Below, in pieces: positions 21,720 through 31,954 of a DNA stretch of 64,000 nt (the stretch's first letter is position 1; every line of letters starts with the position of its first letter). This stretch comes from Miscanthus floridulus. Its lineage: Eukaryota; Streptophyta; Magnoliopsida; Poales; Poaceae. The notes beneath the pieces are model-generated. The model was not told the origin of the DNA. It saw nothing but the letters and a program-made list of their open reading frames with translations, and ran no database searches. Made by a program: the position numbers and the translations under genes. The stretch lies in assembly GCF_019320115.1 (NCBI RefSeq), contig NC_089598.1, positions 28,067,491-28,131,490 on the forward strand, written 5' to 3'.

Positions 21720-22117
21720 GAGTAATTTTTGCATTTTGGTCCTTTTTTAAAATATTTTTTATAAAAAGATCCCTGCTAAAACTTTTGCTACAAATAGATC
21801 ATTTTTAAGCGTCTTAGGAAATCACGCCGAGATATGAAGGTCGGCGTCGACTGACACGACGCCAAGTCCTTGCCACGTCACCGACGACTCCGGGGCTGGC
21901 GCATGGGGCCCAGTACGTCAGCGTCGTGTCAGCCAACGCCACAGGCCTAACTTCGGCGCGGTGGGGAGTCACGCTGAGCTCTTGGCACCATCCGGCGCAC
22001 GGCCCAGGCGGTCCAACAACGCTTCGTGGGCCAAGAGGTCGGCGTGCGATCAGCTGACGCCGAGATGCTAACCTCGGCGCGGCCCGACTCAACGCCGAGG
22101 TTCGATCAGTTGAGGCC
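21720..22117 (+). repeat. Left terminal inverted repeat of the MULE
   Basis: Pairs with the right TIR over about 400 bp at roughly 80% identity by eye. The outer ~110 bp is AT-rich and the inner part is GC-rich, with repeated GCCGAG/CTCGGCG words. Confidence 0.85.
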
Positions 22118-22593
22118 GTGCCGCAGCCCCCTTCTTCCTCCTCTCTCCATTCCGAACCAACAGGTGGCCATTTCCCACTCCCTCTCTTTCCACGAACCCT
22201 AAATCCTAAATCCAGCTCTTGGGAGGCCAGATCGAGGGTTTTGACGTTTTGCCAAGGTACTTCTCTTTCTCCTCTTTCATTTCATCCATTTAGATTCGGT
22301 TGTTTGTGTTTTTTTTAAACTTGGCATTATAGGTTTGGTTCATGTTCATGTCCATGTCATTCGTGCAATGTATGGTGGTTCAAATGATTGAATGATCCAA
22401 ATATATGGTTGTTGTTGTTGTTGTATATGTTCTGATTTATAATCATTGAGTTAAATTTTGTGTTTGTTGGGATTCAAATTTGCTTAGGGTTTGTAATGAA
22501 AAACTTATTTGGGAGGTATGGTGATTTAGTGTTAGTAGCTTTACATTCGTTGCAAGGTACTTTGAATTGATTTTTTTTCTACGTAATGTTAGG

Positions 22594-23300
22594 ATGCCAA
22601 GGTGTGATAAAGCTCGTATTCCAAGGTAATCCCAATATTTATTTATTATTTGTGCAACAAATAGAAAACCCTAGATTTAGGTTTGGTTCTCCGTTAATAT
22701 GACTAAATTCTTTCAATTATAGCTATGGTCGTCAGAGGGCAAATCCCTACGACCTAAAGCCTCTCCCTGAAGGTGTTCCTCGACCCATGTGCTTTTATGG
22801 TGATCCTTGTAAGGTAGACATCTCTGAAGATGAGAAAACATATAGACAGAGGTACTGGATGTGTCCCAATTATGCATGGGAACCTACAAAGCAACAGCGC
22901 CGTACATCGATTGTGAGGAATTTTTATTGTGTGTTAATTAATTTTCTTGTGATATTAAGTATTGCTTATTTATATGTTTTGTAACAATTTGTTTTTCTTA
23001 CAGACCGTTCCACCACTGTGTGACTTTGAGCAGTGGATTGACACTGAGATCAAGGAGTCGGACAAGCAGCATCTAGAAGGCCTAAAGGAGTGGGATGCGG
23101 AGGTTAAGGAGAGGTTTGAGCAGAGACGCAGACAGGAGGCTATAGAAAAAGAGCATAAGGAAGAGGAGGAAAGGAGGCGTGTTGCTGCGTACAGGGCGGA
23201 GAGGGAGAAGAAGCTTGAGCGTGTGCGCCGAGCGAAGGCAGCGATGAAGGAGAATCCCAATGCCCAGACGAAGAGAAAGTGGCCTCATTACACTCAGTAG
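22594..23300 (+). CDS. MULE-carried zinc-finger protein 1 (grass-specific, function unknown)
   Basis: Three exons fit in frame: 22594-22625 (MPRCDKARIP), 22723-22912 and 23004-23300, each intron with GT...AG ends. Together they give about 172 residues with no stop. The middle holds PRPMCFYGDPCKVDISEDE...RQRYWMCPN, a cysteine arrangement like a GRF-type zinc finger. The last exon reads CDFEQWIDTEIKESDKQHLE, followed by a strongly charged Arg/Glu coiled coil and a KRKWPHYTQ end. I recall similar uncharacterised proteins as abundant in sorghum-like genomes, usually near transposons. Open frame, splice sites and conserved motif suggest the gene was recently functional. Nothing in the sequence shows what it binds. 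Confidence 0.7.
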
Positions 23301-23883
23301 GTATTTGATTTATTCATGAGCGATGTCGTGTAGCCCTAGACTTTTTTACTATGTTGTAATGCACTCTGCTTTTATTTCAGATGAACTTATTCTCTGAACC
23401 TTTTTTTATTATGTTGTAATACACTATGCTTTTATTTCAGATAGTCTTATGCCCTGTACTTCGTTAACTATCCTAGACTGTAGTGCTACTGTTTGTATCA
23501 CTGAAAAGGCTACTTGTGCTGTTGCAGTCACTGAAAGGGCTATAAGTACTGTTGCAGTCAATGAAAAGTCTATTTGAAAACTCAATGAAAAGCCTAGATT
23601 CGTTTACTGTTATATCCGTATACGCAATGAATTAATATCAGAGTGATGTAATGCATGTAGATGAAATGACAAAATACAGGTGTAGCCTTTTCAGATGAAA
23701 TGACCAGTCATGATTGTAGGCTTTTCAGATGAAGCATCTAGCCTTTGCAGATTCAATAAATGAGTACGCACACAAGTTTTTTGTCAAGTAGCATTCATGG
23801 TGAACCTGCCTTCATCTCTATATATAGTGCTCCATGTCTTCTCCACATCCACACACACTTGTTTTCTGGTTTAGTTTTAGCAA
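23301..23883 (+). other. Spacer between the two MULE genes
   Basis: AT-rich 3' UTR-like sequence. A ~60 bp unit (ATGTTGTAATGCACTCTGC and ATGTTGTAATACACTATGC) is tandemly doubled at ~23350-23450. GTTGCAGTCACTGAAA-like words repeat at 23490-23580. A TATATATAG near 23820 is a possible TATA box for the second gene. Confidence 0.45.
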
Positions 23884-24600
23884 ATGTCGAGCGGAGGTTC
23901 CTCGAGTGGAAAGGGTTTTGGTGGAGGGAGAGGAAAGGGGGTGAGGAAGGGACCTCCGATTGTGTGGGAGGGTTCTCTAGGTCCTGATTCTTTTGAAGAA
24001 CCAATAGAGGAATTTCCTTTGGAGAGGAAGAGTGACTTCACCCGTGAGAGACCTCTTAGATCATACGACAAGCGCATTGAAGATTGGCCAAAATGCCGCC
24101 ACAGTTTGGATTGTGTTGTGCAGATGTACAATGACTGTGACGGTGGAGGCCATCGTTTCTTTAGATGCCCACGAGGATTTGTATTTCCTTTTAACTCTCT
24201 CCTTTTTAGATTTGTATTTAGTTTATAGTAGTACTTATTGGTAGATGGGTTTTCAGGATTCAAGCTGTCCAGATAACTGTGGCTTCACTAGATGGGTCGA
24301 CCCTCCTCCTATCTATCCCCATTAATAGTACATCACATATCTACAGGGACGCATCTTTGACCTAGACTATGGCCCTGGAAGTGGTAACAGGGACAAGTCA
24401 GACGACGACAACAGCAATGATGCAGAGAAGGCACTATGCAATAATCCATACTGCTAGTGCCCGTACCATAAGAAGCACGGGCCTCCTTCTCCACCGCCAC
24501 CGCCGCCGTCAACTAGAGGATCCTATGGGGAAGGCGCAACTCAGTTTAATATGTGGGAGCATTATTAGGACCAACCTTTGTTAGTCAATCTGAATGTGGA
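23884..24600 (+). pseudogene. MULE-carried zinc-finger protein 2 (zf-GRF-like), partly broken
   Basis: Exon 1 (23884-24180) encodes a Gly/Ser-rich start MSSGGSSSGKGFGGGRGKG, then CRHSLDCVVQMYNDCDGGGH and RFFRCPRG. After an intron with GT...AG ends (24181-24256), exon 2 gives DSSCPDNCGFTRWVDPPPIY. Together these match the GRF zinc finger pattern (C...C...FFRCP...CGFTRWVD). TAA TAG stops then follow HisPro near 24321, although the downstream frame still reads a plausible acidic and Cys/Pro-rich tail (YLQGRIFDLDYGPGSGN) with two more stops to ~24600. Either the protein ends early or it is a pseudogene. It lies 580 bp after zinc-finger gene 1 on the same strand. Confidence 0.6.
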
Positions 24601-24614
24601 ATGCTTGTATGAGT

Positions 24615-24800
24615 TGTTCTTTTCAATCTCCTAAGGCATGCTAGGTTTAGTTTGCAACATGCCATTGTTAGTTTTCATGTGAGTGTGTAATCGTAGTACC
24701 TTTGCAATATCTGTATCACTTGTTTCTTTCAATCCCCTAAGGCATGCTAGGTTTAGTTTGTGACATGCCATTGTTAGTTTTGATGTGAGTGTAATCGTTG
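24615..24800. repeat. 106-bp tandem duplication downstream of zinc-finger gene 2
   Basis: TTTCAATCTCCTAAGGCATG at 24621 recurs as TTTCAATCCCCTAAGGCATG at 24727, with similarity over about 80 bp at a 106 bp offset. Likely 3' UTR slippage or duplication. Confidence 0.7.
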
Positions 24801-25104
24801 TGCATTCGCTATTTCATAAATTGCAGTTTACCTATCTCTAAGTTTCATGTACTATGGTTGATTCCCAAACAGAAAAAAAGATTTGACTCTCTCTAAAAAT
24901 AGGGGATTGAAATCAAACCAATCTTTGGTTTTTCCTGCAGGAACAAACATAAATATAGCATGTCTACTCTTATTAGTATAACTCGTGTTAGTAGAAGAGG
25001 AATCGTTGAGAAAGATTTTTCATTTGAATCATGCAAATAGGATTTCAACCTATACCAAAGGTTTAGAAGACCTCTGTCTTTAATACTTTATTCTTTCTTT
25101 TTTA

Positions 25105-25590
25105 TGATTTATTGGCTCGGCGTCAAGTCGGACGACGCCAAGGTAGATGACCATGGCGTTGATTTGGCCCACACCAACCCTAGGGTTTGGCTCAGCCGTT
25201 TACGTGAAGTGTTGGGCTGAGGCTCGGCGTCGAGTCGGCCCACGCCAACCCTAGGGTTTGGATCACCACGGCCCACGCTAGGTTTGGGCCAAACCTTGGC
25301 GCTGAGTCGGCCCACACCGAGATCGGATAGCTAGGCGCCGAGTCGAGCCACGCTGACGTTTGGGCCACGGGCATCGTCGTGTCAGCCCACACGCCTACCT
25401 CGACGTTTAATATTTTCACGCCGAGATTAATGGCTTGGCATCAATTTACGGAACGCCGAGCTTAGGCACCTCGTCGCTTCAAGGCAAAGGATTCCAGTAT
25501 GCACCAGGGGTCAGCGTCAATTGACTAAACACCAAGGTGCCCACCCTCGGCGTGTGTTCAATTGACGCCGAGCTCCTGGGTTCACCAAAA
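25105..25590. repeat. Internal GC-rich block resembling MULE subterminal sequence
   Basis: Contains many copies of CTCGGCGTC/GACGCCGAG and CGAGTCGGCCCACGCC-like words, the vocabulary of the inner TIR halves, in the middle of the element. CCAACCCTAGGGTTTGG occurs at ~25186 and ~25248. It separates the plus-strand genes from the minus-strand transposase remnant. It may be an old TIR from a fused neighbouring element. Confidence 0.55.
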
Positions 25591-25674
25591 AATAATGAAC
25601 TAAGCATACGCATAACACATAATACACAGAATACATGACAGAATACATGAGCATACAGAATTTCACATAACAAA

Positions 25675-26724
25675 TTACACAGTGTACCTCTTCTCCTTGA
25701 ATGAATTGATGACCCTAAAAGGTCGGTTGTGTACAATGGAGCACTCTTGCAACCATGTTTTCAACTCATCCATGGTAGCAAACAATATGCCCTTCCTTAT
25801 GATGAGGCAACCGCTAACATAAGGCACTGTTGTATCACTTGGTCCACCATCAGCTACTGCCCTGTGACCATGGCTAAGGTCCTCAAAATCACCAACTAGT
25901 GGATCTCTCCAAGGCAAGACTCTAGACAATATCTCTATTTCCCTAAAATTGAGACGACCAACAGGGAAATCGTCATCAGAGTCTTCGGCTATCTTCTCTA
26001 TGAAGGATTCATCATCTCCAGCTATCTCCATGTCAAAACGATTCATAGCCCTAGCATCACCAAAGTCTTCTTCACCACTAAGATCATCTTCGTCGCTAAG
26101 CTCATCCTTAATAGAAAAGTCTCTGCTAGCGTCGTCCAAACCTTCTTCTGCATCACCAATTACATAATCATCATCCTCTTCATCACTATCATGATTACCC
26201 TCACCATCGGCAACCGCATTCTCCTATTCATCTCCACCGCCCTCAAACCAACCTCCATCACGCTCGAGCGATCCAAACACTTCACCACCACCGTAGCCTA
26301 GTTGTGTGACAAGTATTTCTTCTTTAGACAAAGGACCATAACCTATGTGAGAGGGGGAAGATGGGCATGCTTCGAAGTTATCATTTCCTAAGCCGGACTC
26401 CTTACTTACTACTAAATCCAAATATCGCACTTCTGAGGCCAATACAACTGCCTTGTAATTATTCCATTTAGACTCACTTGTAATTTTGAGCAACCGCTTG
26501 ATCCGAGGACCCTTCGATGACCCAACATCTATGACACCTTTAAACTGAACATGCGCGTCTCCTTCATTCTAGCCTAACTTAACCTTCACTTGCTCCACTA
26601 ACTGGGTCAAAGATGGTGTTTTAGAAAAAATCAACAACTCCTCATATATGTCCAGAAATTCCAAACTATCATCTCTTGTCCTAACAATACGGCCTCCATG
26701 ATGCAACCTCACTAATTTATCCAT
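25675..26724 (-). pseudogene. N-terminal part of a MuDR-type MULE transposase
   Basis: On the minus strand the start MDKLVRLHHGG at 26724 leads into an acidic region (DELSDEDDLSGEEDFGD) and then KGILFATMDELKTWLQECSI and NRPFRVINSFKEKRYTV. This is the MuDR DNA-binding domain found at the N-terminus of plant MULE transposases. TAG codons at about 26570 and 26224 interrupt it. Homology ends at 25675, and no DDE catalytic or SWIM zinc-finger part follows. It is a truncated, inactive remnant, probably of the autonomous parent. Confidence 0.8.
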
Positions 26725-27320
26725 CTATAGCCATCACACAACAAGTAGTGTCACATATCAATATATCATGCAAGTTTCAATCCAATAAGTAGAAACTAAA
26801 ATATATCATTTCATCTTTTTCAACCTCAACAACATAATCATTTCTAATCATAAAAAATTAAAATCTAATGACCAACAAATAACTAAAATACATACTAACC
26901 CTAATGACCAACAAATAACTAACCCTAATGACACCTACAATAAACAAAGAACCCTAATGACCAAAATAACTAGAAACCAAACTAACCTAACATGTTCAGC
27001 ACATAAAACAGTTAAACAACAATGCACTCAATCAACCTAAGCCATACATTTTGCAAATGCAAATACACATATACCAAAACACCATACACCCATGATTCCA
27101 CATGATTAGAGACAATGCAAGCACATCTACGTGGATAGATTGGAGAAGGGGAGGGACCATTACCTCGAGGAAGCTTCGGGAGACGAGATCTGAGCACCTA
27201 GGGTCGCATTTGGGGGTTAGGGTTTTGTGGGGGCCGTGGGGGGGGGGAGACGAACAGAGCTGGCGCTTTCAGAATGGAGGGAGGAAGAAGAAGGGGGCCG
27301 CGGTGTGGCTTCAAGAGTCC
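26725..27320. other. MULE right internal region
   Basis: AT-rich sequence with CCCTAATGACC-type short repeats (26890-26960), then a GC-rich stretch near 27200-27300 that mirrors the 5' leader of the left side. No coding support. Confidence 0.5.
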
Positions 27321-27718
27321 AGACCTCGGTGTTGAGTCAGGCCGTGCCGAGTCTGGTGGCTCGGCATTAAGTGACCCCGCGCCGAGCTATTGGCCCACGA
27401 AGCATTGTTGGGCCGCCTAGGCCACGCGCCGGATGGTGCCAATAGCTCGGCGTGTAGTCCCATTGCGCCGAGGTTGGGCCTGTGGCGTTGGCTGACACAA
27501 CGCCGACGTGTCGAACCCCATGCGCCATCGTGTCGCCGTCGACCGGGGTCGTCCGTGACGTGGCAAGACCTCGGCGTTGTGTCAGTCGACGCCGACCCTC
27601 ATACCTTGGCGTCATGTTCTAAGACGCCTAAAAAACGGTCTATTTTCAGCAAACGTTTTGGCATAGGTCTTTTTGTAAAAAAATATTTTCAAAAGGGACC
27701 AAAATGCAAAAATTTCAC
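27321..27718 (-). repeat. Right terminal inverted repeat of the MULE
   Basis: Reverse complement of the left TIR, with the same AT-rich outer and GCCGAG-rich inner organisation. Open frames crossing it are not genes. Confidence 0.85.
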
Positions 27719-27727
27719 ACTTCCAAG

Positions 27728-28001
27728 CTGGATGGTGAAGAAGTCAAGATTGTCGAACGAGATCTTTTTGCCCGGCTACGCCCCCGTTCGGATAGTGCAA
27801 AAACTAGCCAAAACTTCACGGCTGAAAGTTACTGTTTATGGCTGATTTCCTCTCACAAATTTTTTCATATTCATCCAGATTCCTCCAAATTCTGCCAAGC
27901 GAACAGAGCCATCTTCTCTATGTCGTCGTCGAAGTTGAAGACGATATCCAACTGAAACACAATAAATCTATACGCGAAAGGTCCCTATCTAACGCGTCAA
28001 C
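27728..28001. other. Flank between MULE and LTR
   Basis: Non-coding. It shows no features beyond the end of the MULE target duplication. Confidence 0.4.
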
Positions 28002-28481
28002 TGTCAAAAGAATTAGCTTCGGTAATACCTAGCAGCTAATCACATACGATGAATCAGATGGTAGCACACAAGACATAGGGTTTATACTAGTTCGGGCACG
28101 TGAGGTGCCTTACGTCTAATTTAATGGTGAATCTTTGTATTCGTATGCTCGGTTACAGAGACTGTTGCTCCTCCTAGCTATGTGAGAGAATGAAGTAGAT
28201 GGGATTGGATCCCGAACGGGGGCCCTACTCCTCCTTATATAGCCTAAGGGAGTAGGGTTACTAGATCCCATCAGCTAATAGATTAGTTTTTGAGTTTGTT
28301 ATATTGAATGTATAATGGATTCATCCTAGGCTATCGTCTAGATACGATGGCTCTGGATATCTTCGGTATGTCTTGATCCCCAAGTCGGTGGATTCGCCTA
28401 GCTTTCGTGGGTCTCCTTCCCTATGTCTCTTGGACCAATAGACAGATGTAGTCGAATACACGAGCGGTGCGGGTACCCCTG
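28002..28481 (-). repeat. Small LTR, copy 1, first part
   Basis: Starts TGTCAAAAGAATTAGC and aligns with the clean solo LTR at 60582-61054. A TATA box (CTATATAAGG) reads on the minus strand near 28240, giving minus orientation. The last 16 bp (GGCCCATATATCCAACA type end) lie at 54130-54145, because the Reina element inserted near the LTR end. No matching 5-bp duplication is seen outside (TCAAC and CTAGA). Confidence 0.75.
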
Positions 28482-29879
28482 TGTTATGAGTACAAATAGC
28501 TATGGGCTTTTGCCTTGGGCCTTGGCCTGTTAGCTCTTAGGCAGTGAGATGTAAGCCGATGCTGCGATGATATAAGCAGGTGTCTGTCTCTGAACAGGGT
28601 AATGCAGAACATAGTCATTTCATAACGAGTAAAGTACACCAGTGGCCCCTAAACTTGTACCGTTGTGTCATTCCGGTCCCTAAACTCGTAAATCGACCGT
28701 TTAGGTCCTCAAACTTGTTCATCTGTGTCATCTCGGTCCCTAAACTTGTTCGGCTGTGTTATCCCAGTCCCTAAACTTGCAAATTGATCGTTTAGGCCCT
28801 CAAACTTGTTCAGTTGTGTCATCCCGGTCCCTAAACTTGATTTTGAGTCTCATCTGAGTCAAAACAGGGTGATCTAAAAACTTTATATCAAAAAATAATT
28901 CATAACTTTTCATATGAACTCGAATGGAGACAAACTTTATATCAAAATTGAAGCCCTCGACGCGATCTACAACTTTGTAGTTAAAAAGTTTTTGAATTAA
29001 AATTGTTTAGGGCCCCAAAATATTATTGTATGTTTATAGATTTTAAAAATTAAAATTTAAAATTAAATTTTAGGATAATAAACGACTTCAAACAAAAACT
29101 TTTCAACTACAAAGTTGTAGATCGTATTGAGAACTATAACTTTCATATAGATCATATCAATATTCAAGATTGTTTGATAATTTTATATTTCAAATTTCAA
29201 TATCTAAGATTTTGAAATTTGAAATTTAAAATTATCAAACAATCTTGGATATTGATATGGTCTATATGAAAGCTATAGTTCTCAATACGATCTACAACTT
29301 TATAGTTGAAAAGTTTTTTGTTTGAAGTCATTTAATGTCCCAAAATTTAATTTTAAATTTTAATTTTCAAACTCTATAAACATAAAATAATATTTTGGGA
29401 CCCTAAACAGTTTTAATTCAAAAAAATTTCAACTACAAAGTCGTAGATCACGTCGAGGGATTCAATTTTGATATAAAGTTTGTCTTTATTCGAGTAATAT
29501 GAAAAAATTATGAATTATTTTTTGATATAAAATTTTTAGATCACTCTGTTTTAATCCAGACGAGACTCAAAACTATGAACAAGTTTGAGGACCTAAACGG
29601 TCGATTTGTAAGTTTAGGAACCAGAATGACTTAGTCGAACAAGTTTAGAGACCCAGATGACATATATGAATACATTTAAAAATTTAAACGGTTGACACAG
29701 TACATGTTTAGGACCGCTGATGCACTTACTCTTTCCTAACTGACAAACGGCCTTCGTCGTCGTCCCCGCCCATGGGTTCCTGCCGTGTTCTTCCTCCCCC
29801 AACTCTGTTCTTGCTATTCTATCCTAGATTCCTGCTACTCCCAATCGAAATTCCCTTCTAGTTATCGGTTCTCATAACA
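28482..29879 (+). repeat. 5' LTR of the Reina element, interrupted
   Basis: The two parts 28482-28626 and 29741-29879 together match the 3' LTR 53815-54124, which has ~25 extra bases near TAATAAGTCTAGGCC. The break is the fold-back insertion with its 9-bp duplication. Confidence 0.88.
28627..29731. mobile_element. 1.1 kb fold-back MULE
   Basis: Almost the whole element is one inverted repeat centred near 29190. Ends are GAGTAAAGTACACCAG and GCTGATGCACTTACTC, flanked by TTTCATAAC (28618-28626) and TTTCCTAAC (29732-29740), a 9-bp duplication with one mismatch. The outer arm contains several GGTCCCTAAACTTG-type repeats, and the inner arm is AT-rich (CAAACAATCTTGGATATTG against its complement). 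No coding capacity. RNA from it would form a hairpin of about 550 bp per arm. Confidence 0.85.
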
Positions 29880-29882
29880 ATT

Positions 29883-29896
29883 TGGTATCGAGAGCC
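29883..29896 (+). other. Primer binding site of the Reina element
   Basis: TGGTATCGAGAGCC, three bases after the LTR end, is one change from the common initiator tRNA-Met complement TGGTATCAGAGC. Confidence 0.75.
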
Positions 29897-29970
29897 TGGT
29901 GATTCGGGGGGAATTTTTTTTCCGAATCGCTGGCGCCGAAGAAGAAGAATCCGCCCAAGTACCAGCTCGA

Positions 29971-31200
29971 GATGGCTACGACGGTTGAGTCGTTGAAGGA
30001 GTCGTTGGAGTCCATGGCGAAGCAGTTCGCCGGATTCCAGGATATGATGGTGACGTCACTCGACAAGCTCGGCATCCTAGAGGCATGGCACACCACCGCC
30101 GAGGAATCGATGGGTACCCTGCTCTAGCGATCCTCAGAGACGACCACGTGGATCGACGAAATGGCTGCACGCATCTCCCACTTGGACTTTCGTCCTCCTC
30201 CACCGCCTCCCCTCCGCTACCACCCCAGTGGCAGGTCCACGACGCGCCACTCCTGCTGCACTCTCCTGCAGCGCGGATCGACCTCAACGCTGCTCCAGCC
30301 GCGTCGACGAGTGCGTCGCCGCCGCCGTGAGCAGATCTGCCCATGGGGCACGACGATGACAATCAACTCCGGGACGCTGGTGGAAGGCTCCTCGGAGCGC
30401 CTCCGCCTCGCCTAGGCAATGGTACCCCCATGGGTCCTGTTCCTCCGCCTTAAACTTATGATGAATCCCACCCGCATCACCCCCCGTTCCCTAAGATCGA
30501 ATTCCCGAAGTTTGATGGTTCTAACCCTCATCTATGGCACGATCAATGCGAGATGTATTTCGAGGTGTTTGCGGTGAGCGAAGCCATGAAGACCAGGTTC
30601 GCCACGCAGAATTTCAAAGGAGCTGCATCAACCTGGCTGCAGACCATGGAACGCCGCGGAAGGATTGGGAACTGGGCGGAGCTCTGTGACTTAGTGATGA
30701 AGAAGTATGACAAGGATCAGTCCCAAATCCTTCTGAGGCAGTTGGATTCATTGCGCTAGACCAGGTCCGTGCTCGAGTACCAGGAGACGTTCGAGATGAT
30801 TGCTCATGCGGTTCTACTATACAATCTGGTGTACGACGACACGTTCTTCGTCACCCGGTTCGTCAGCAGCCTCAAGGAAGAATTCCGGGTACCACTCATG
30901 CTCCACCGACCTCGAGATGTGGATACAGCGAGCTTGATTCACGAGCAGGAGCTTGAAACCAGTCGCGCGGCACCCTCTGGGCGGGATTTCACCAGGTGTG
31001 TGTCCAAGAGTACCTCTACGGCTGACAAGAACATGCAGCAGGACAGGTCAAGGCTGTCCCCAAAGTCGCTTGATCTGACACTGAGGACAAGATCGCTACC
31101 CTTCGGGCATTCAGGTGCCGTAATGGGCTATGCTTCAAATGCGGTGAGAAATGGAACCCCAACCACACCTGTCCAGCTCATGTTTCTTTGCATGTTCTAG
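29971..31200 (+). pseudogene. Gag of the Reina element
   Basis: Starts MATTVESLKESLESMAKQ at 29971. A TAG near 30125 stops the frame. The Retrotrans_gag core lies at 30553-30960 (FKGAASTWLQTMERRGRIGN, then LEYQETFEMIAHAV) with a TAG between (about 30757). The zinc-knuckle region near 31120 is frameshifted. It would form the particle. This copy is non-functional. Confidence 0.75.
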
Positions 31201-31691
31201 AGGAGATTTTGGATGCTATGGACATATCTGATTCTGTTGAGGAGGATGATAGTGAGATGGATGTCACAACTGAAGCTCAGGAAGTTCTAGCTGTTCAGGC
31301 CATTTCTCAGAATCAGGTGAAGCCTAGACAGACCATGAAACTATTGGCTAGAATTGTCAAACATCAGATGCTTGTGTTGATTGACTCAGGCAGTGTGGGC
31401 ACATTTGTTAGTCAACACTTGGTGCACCAGTTGGGGCTATCCACAGAACAGTGTGTTTCTATCACATACAGGGCTGCTAATGGAGGAATGATGTTGAGTG
31501 AGACCAAGGTTCAGCAGTTGCATTGGTTTATTCAGGGTCATAAATTCACTTCTGAAGCAAGGGTGTTACCCCTGAAATGCTATGATTTGATTGTGGGAGA
31601 AGACTGGTTGGAGGACTGCAGTCCTATGTTGATTGATTACAAGCTTAAAACAATGAAGTTCAATTACAAGGGGCAAATGGTGGAGTTATAA
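31188..31691 (+). pseudogene. Aspartic protease of the Reina element
   Basis: A 167-residue frame contains MLVLIDSGSVGTFVSQHLV at about 31370-31425. The DSG catalytic motif is intact. It ends at a stop at 31689, after which the frame resumes toward RT. Confidence 0.8.
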
Positions 31692-31954
31692 GGAGTCAAA
31701 GAGCATACTGACAGTTACACACAGATCAGTGCTCACAAGTTAAAAGGCTTAATTAAGCATGGAGCTGTATCTCATTGTGTCCAGATGATTGTGCCACCTA
31801 TGGCTGCTGCAAAGTCACACTTGTCTCAGAATTCTGACCTTGTCCAAGGAGTTGTGCCTGATGATATTAATCAGCTGTTAGTTCAGTATAGTCACCTATT
31901 TGCTGAACCAGTAGGCCTACCTCCAAAAGAGCAGCTGATCATCAGATTCCTTTA

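Larger units (their letters stand above)
21720..27718. mobile_element. 6.0 kb Mutator-like element (MULE) with long TIRs
   Basis: Long inverted repeats of about 400 bp (21720-22117 and 27321-27718) start GAGTAATTTTTGCATTTTGG and, on the other strand, GTGAAATTTTTGCATTTTGG. The flanks GCTTCCAAG (21711-21719) and ACTTCCAAG (27719-27727) are a 9-bp target duplication with one mismatch, the Mutator size class. Inside are two plus-strand zinc-finger genes (22594-23300 and 23884-24600) and a minus-strand MuDR-type transposase N-terminus (25675-26724) without a catalytic domain. The element is therefore non-autonomous but carries gene-like cargo. Confidence 0.88.

Noticed and set aside
23884..24600. 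Full-length intact second zinc-finger gene
   Set aside because: Adjacent TAA and TAG after PPPIYPH and two later stops in the otherwise conserved tail point to a truncated or broken gene.
27367..27845. ORFs of 82 and 151 residues
   Set aside because: They lie within and across the MULE right TIR and its target duplication, so are not conserved genes.
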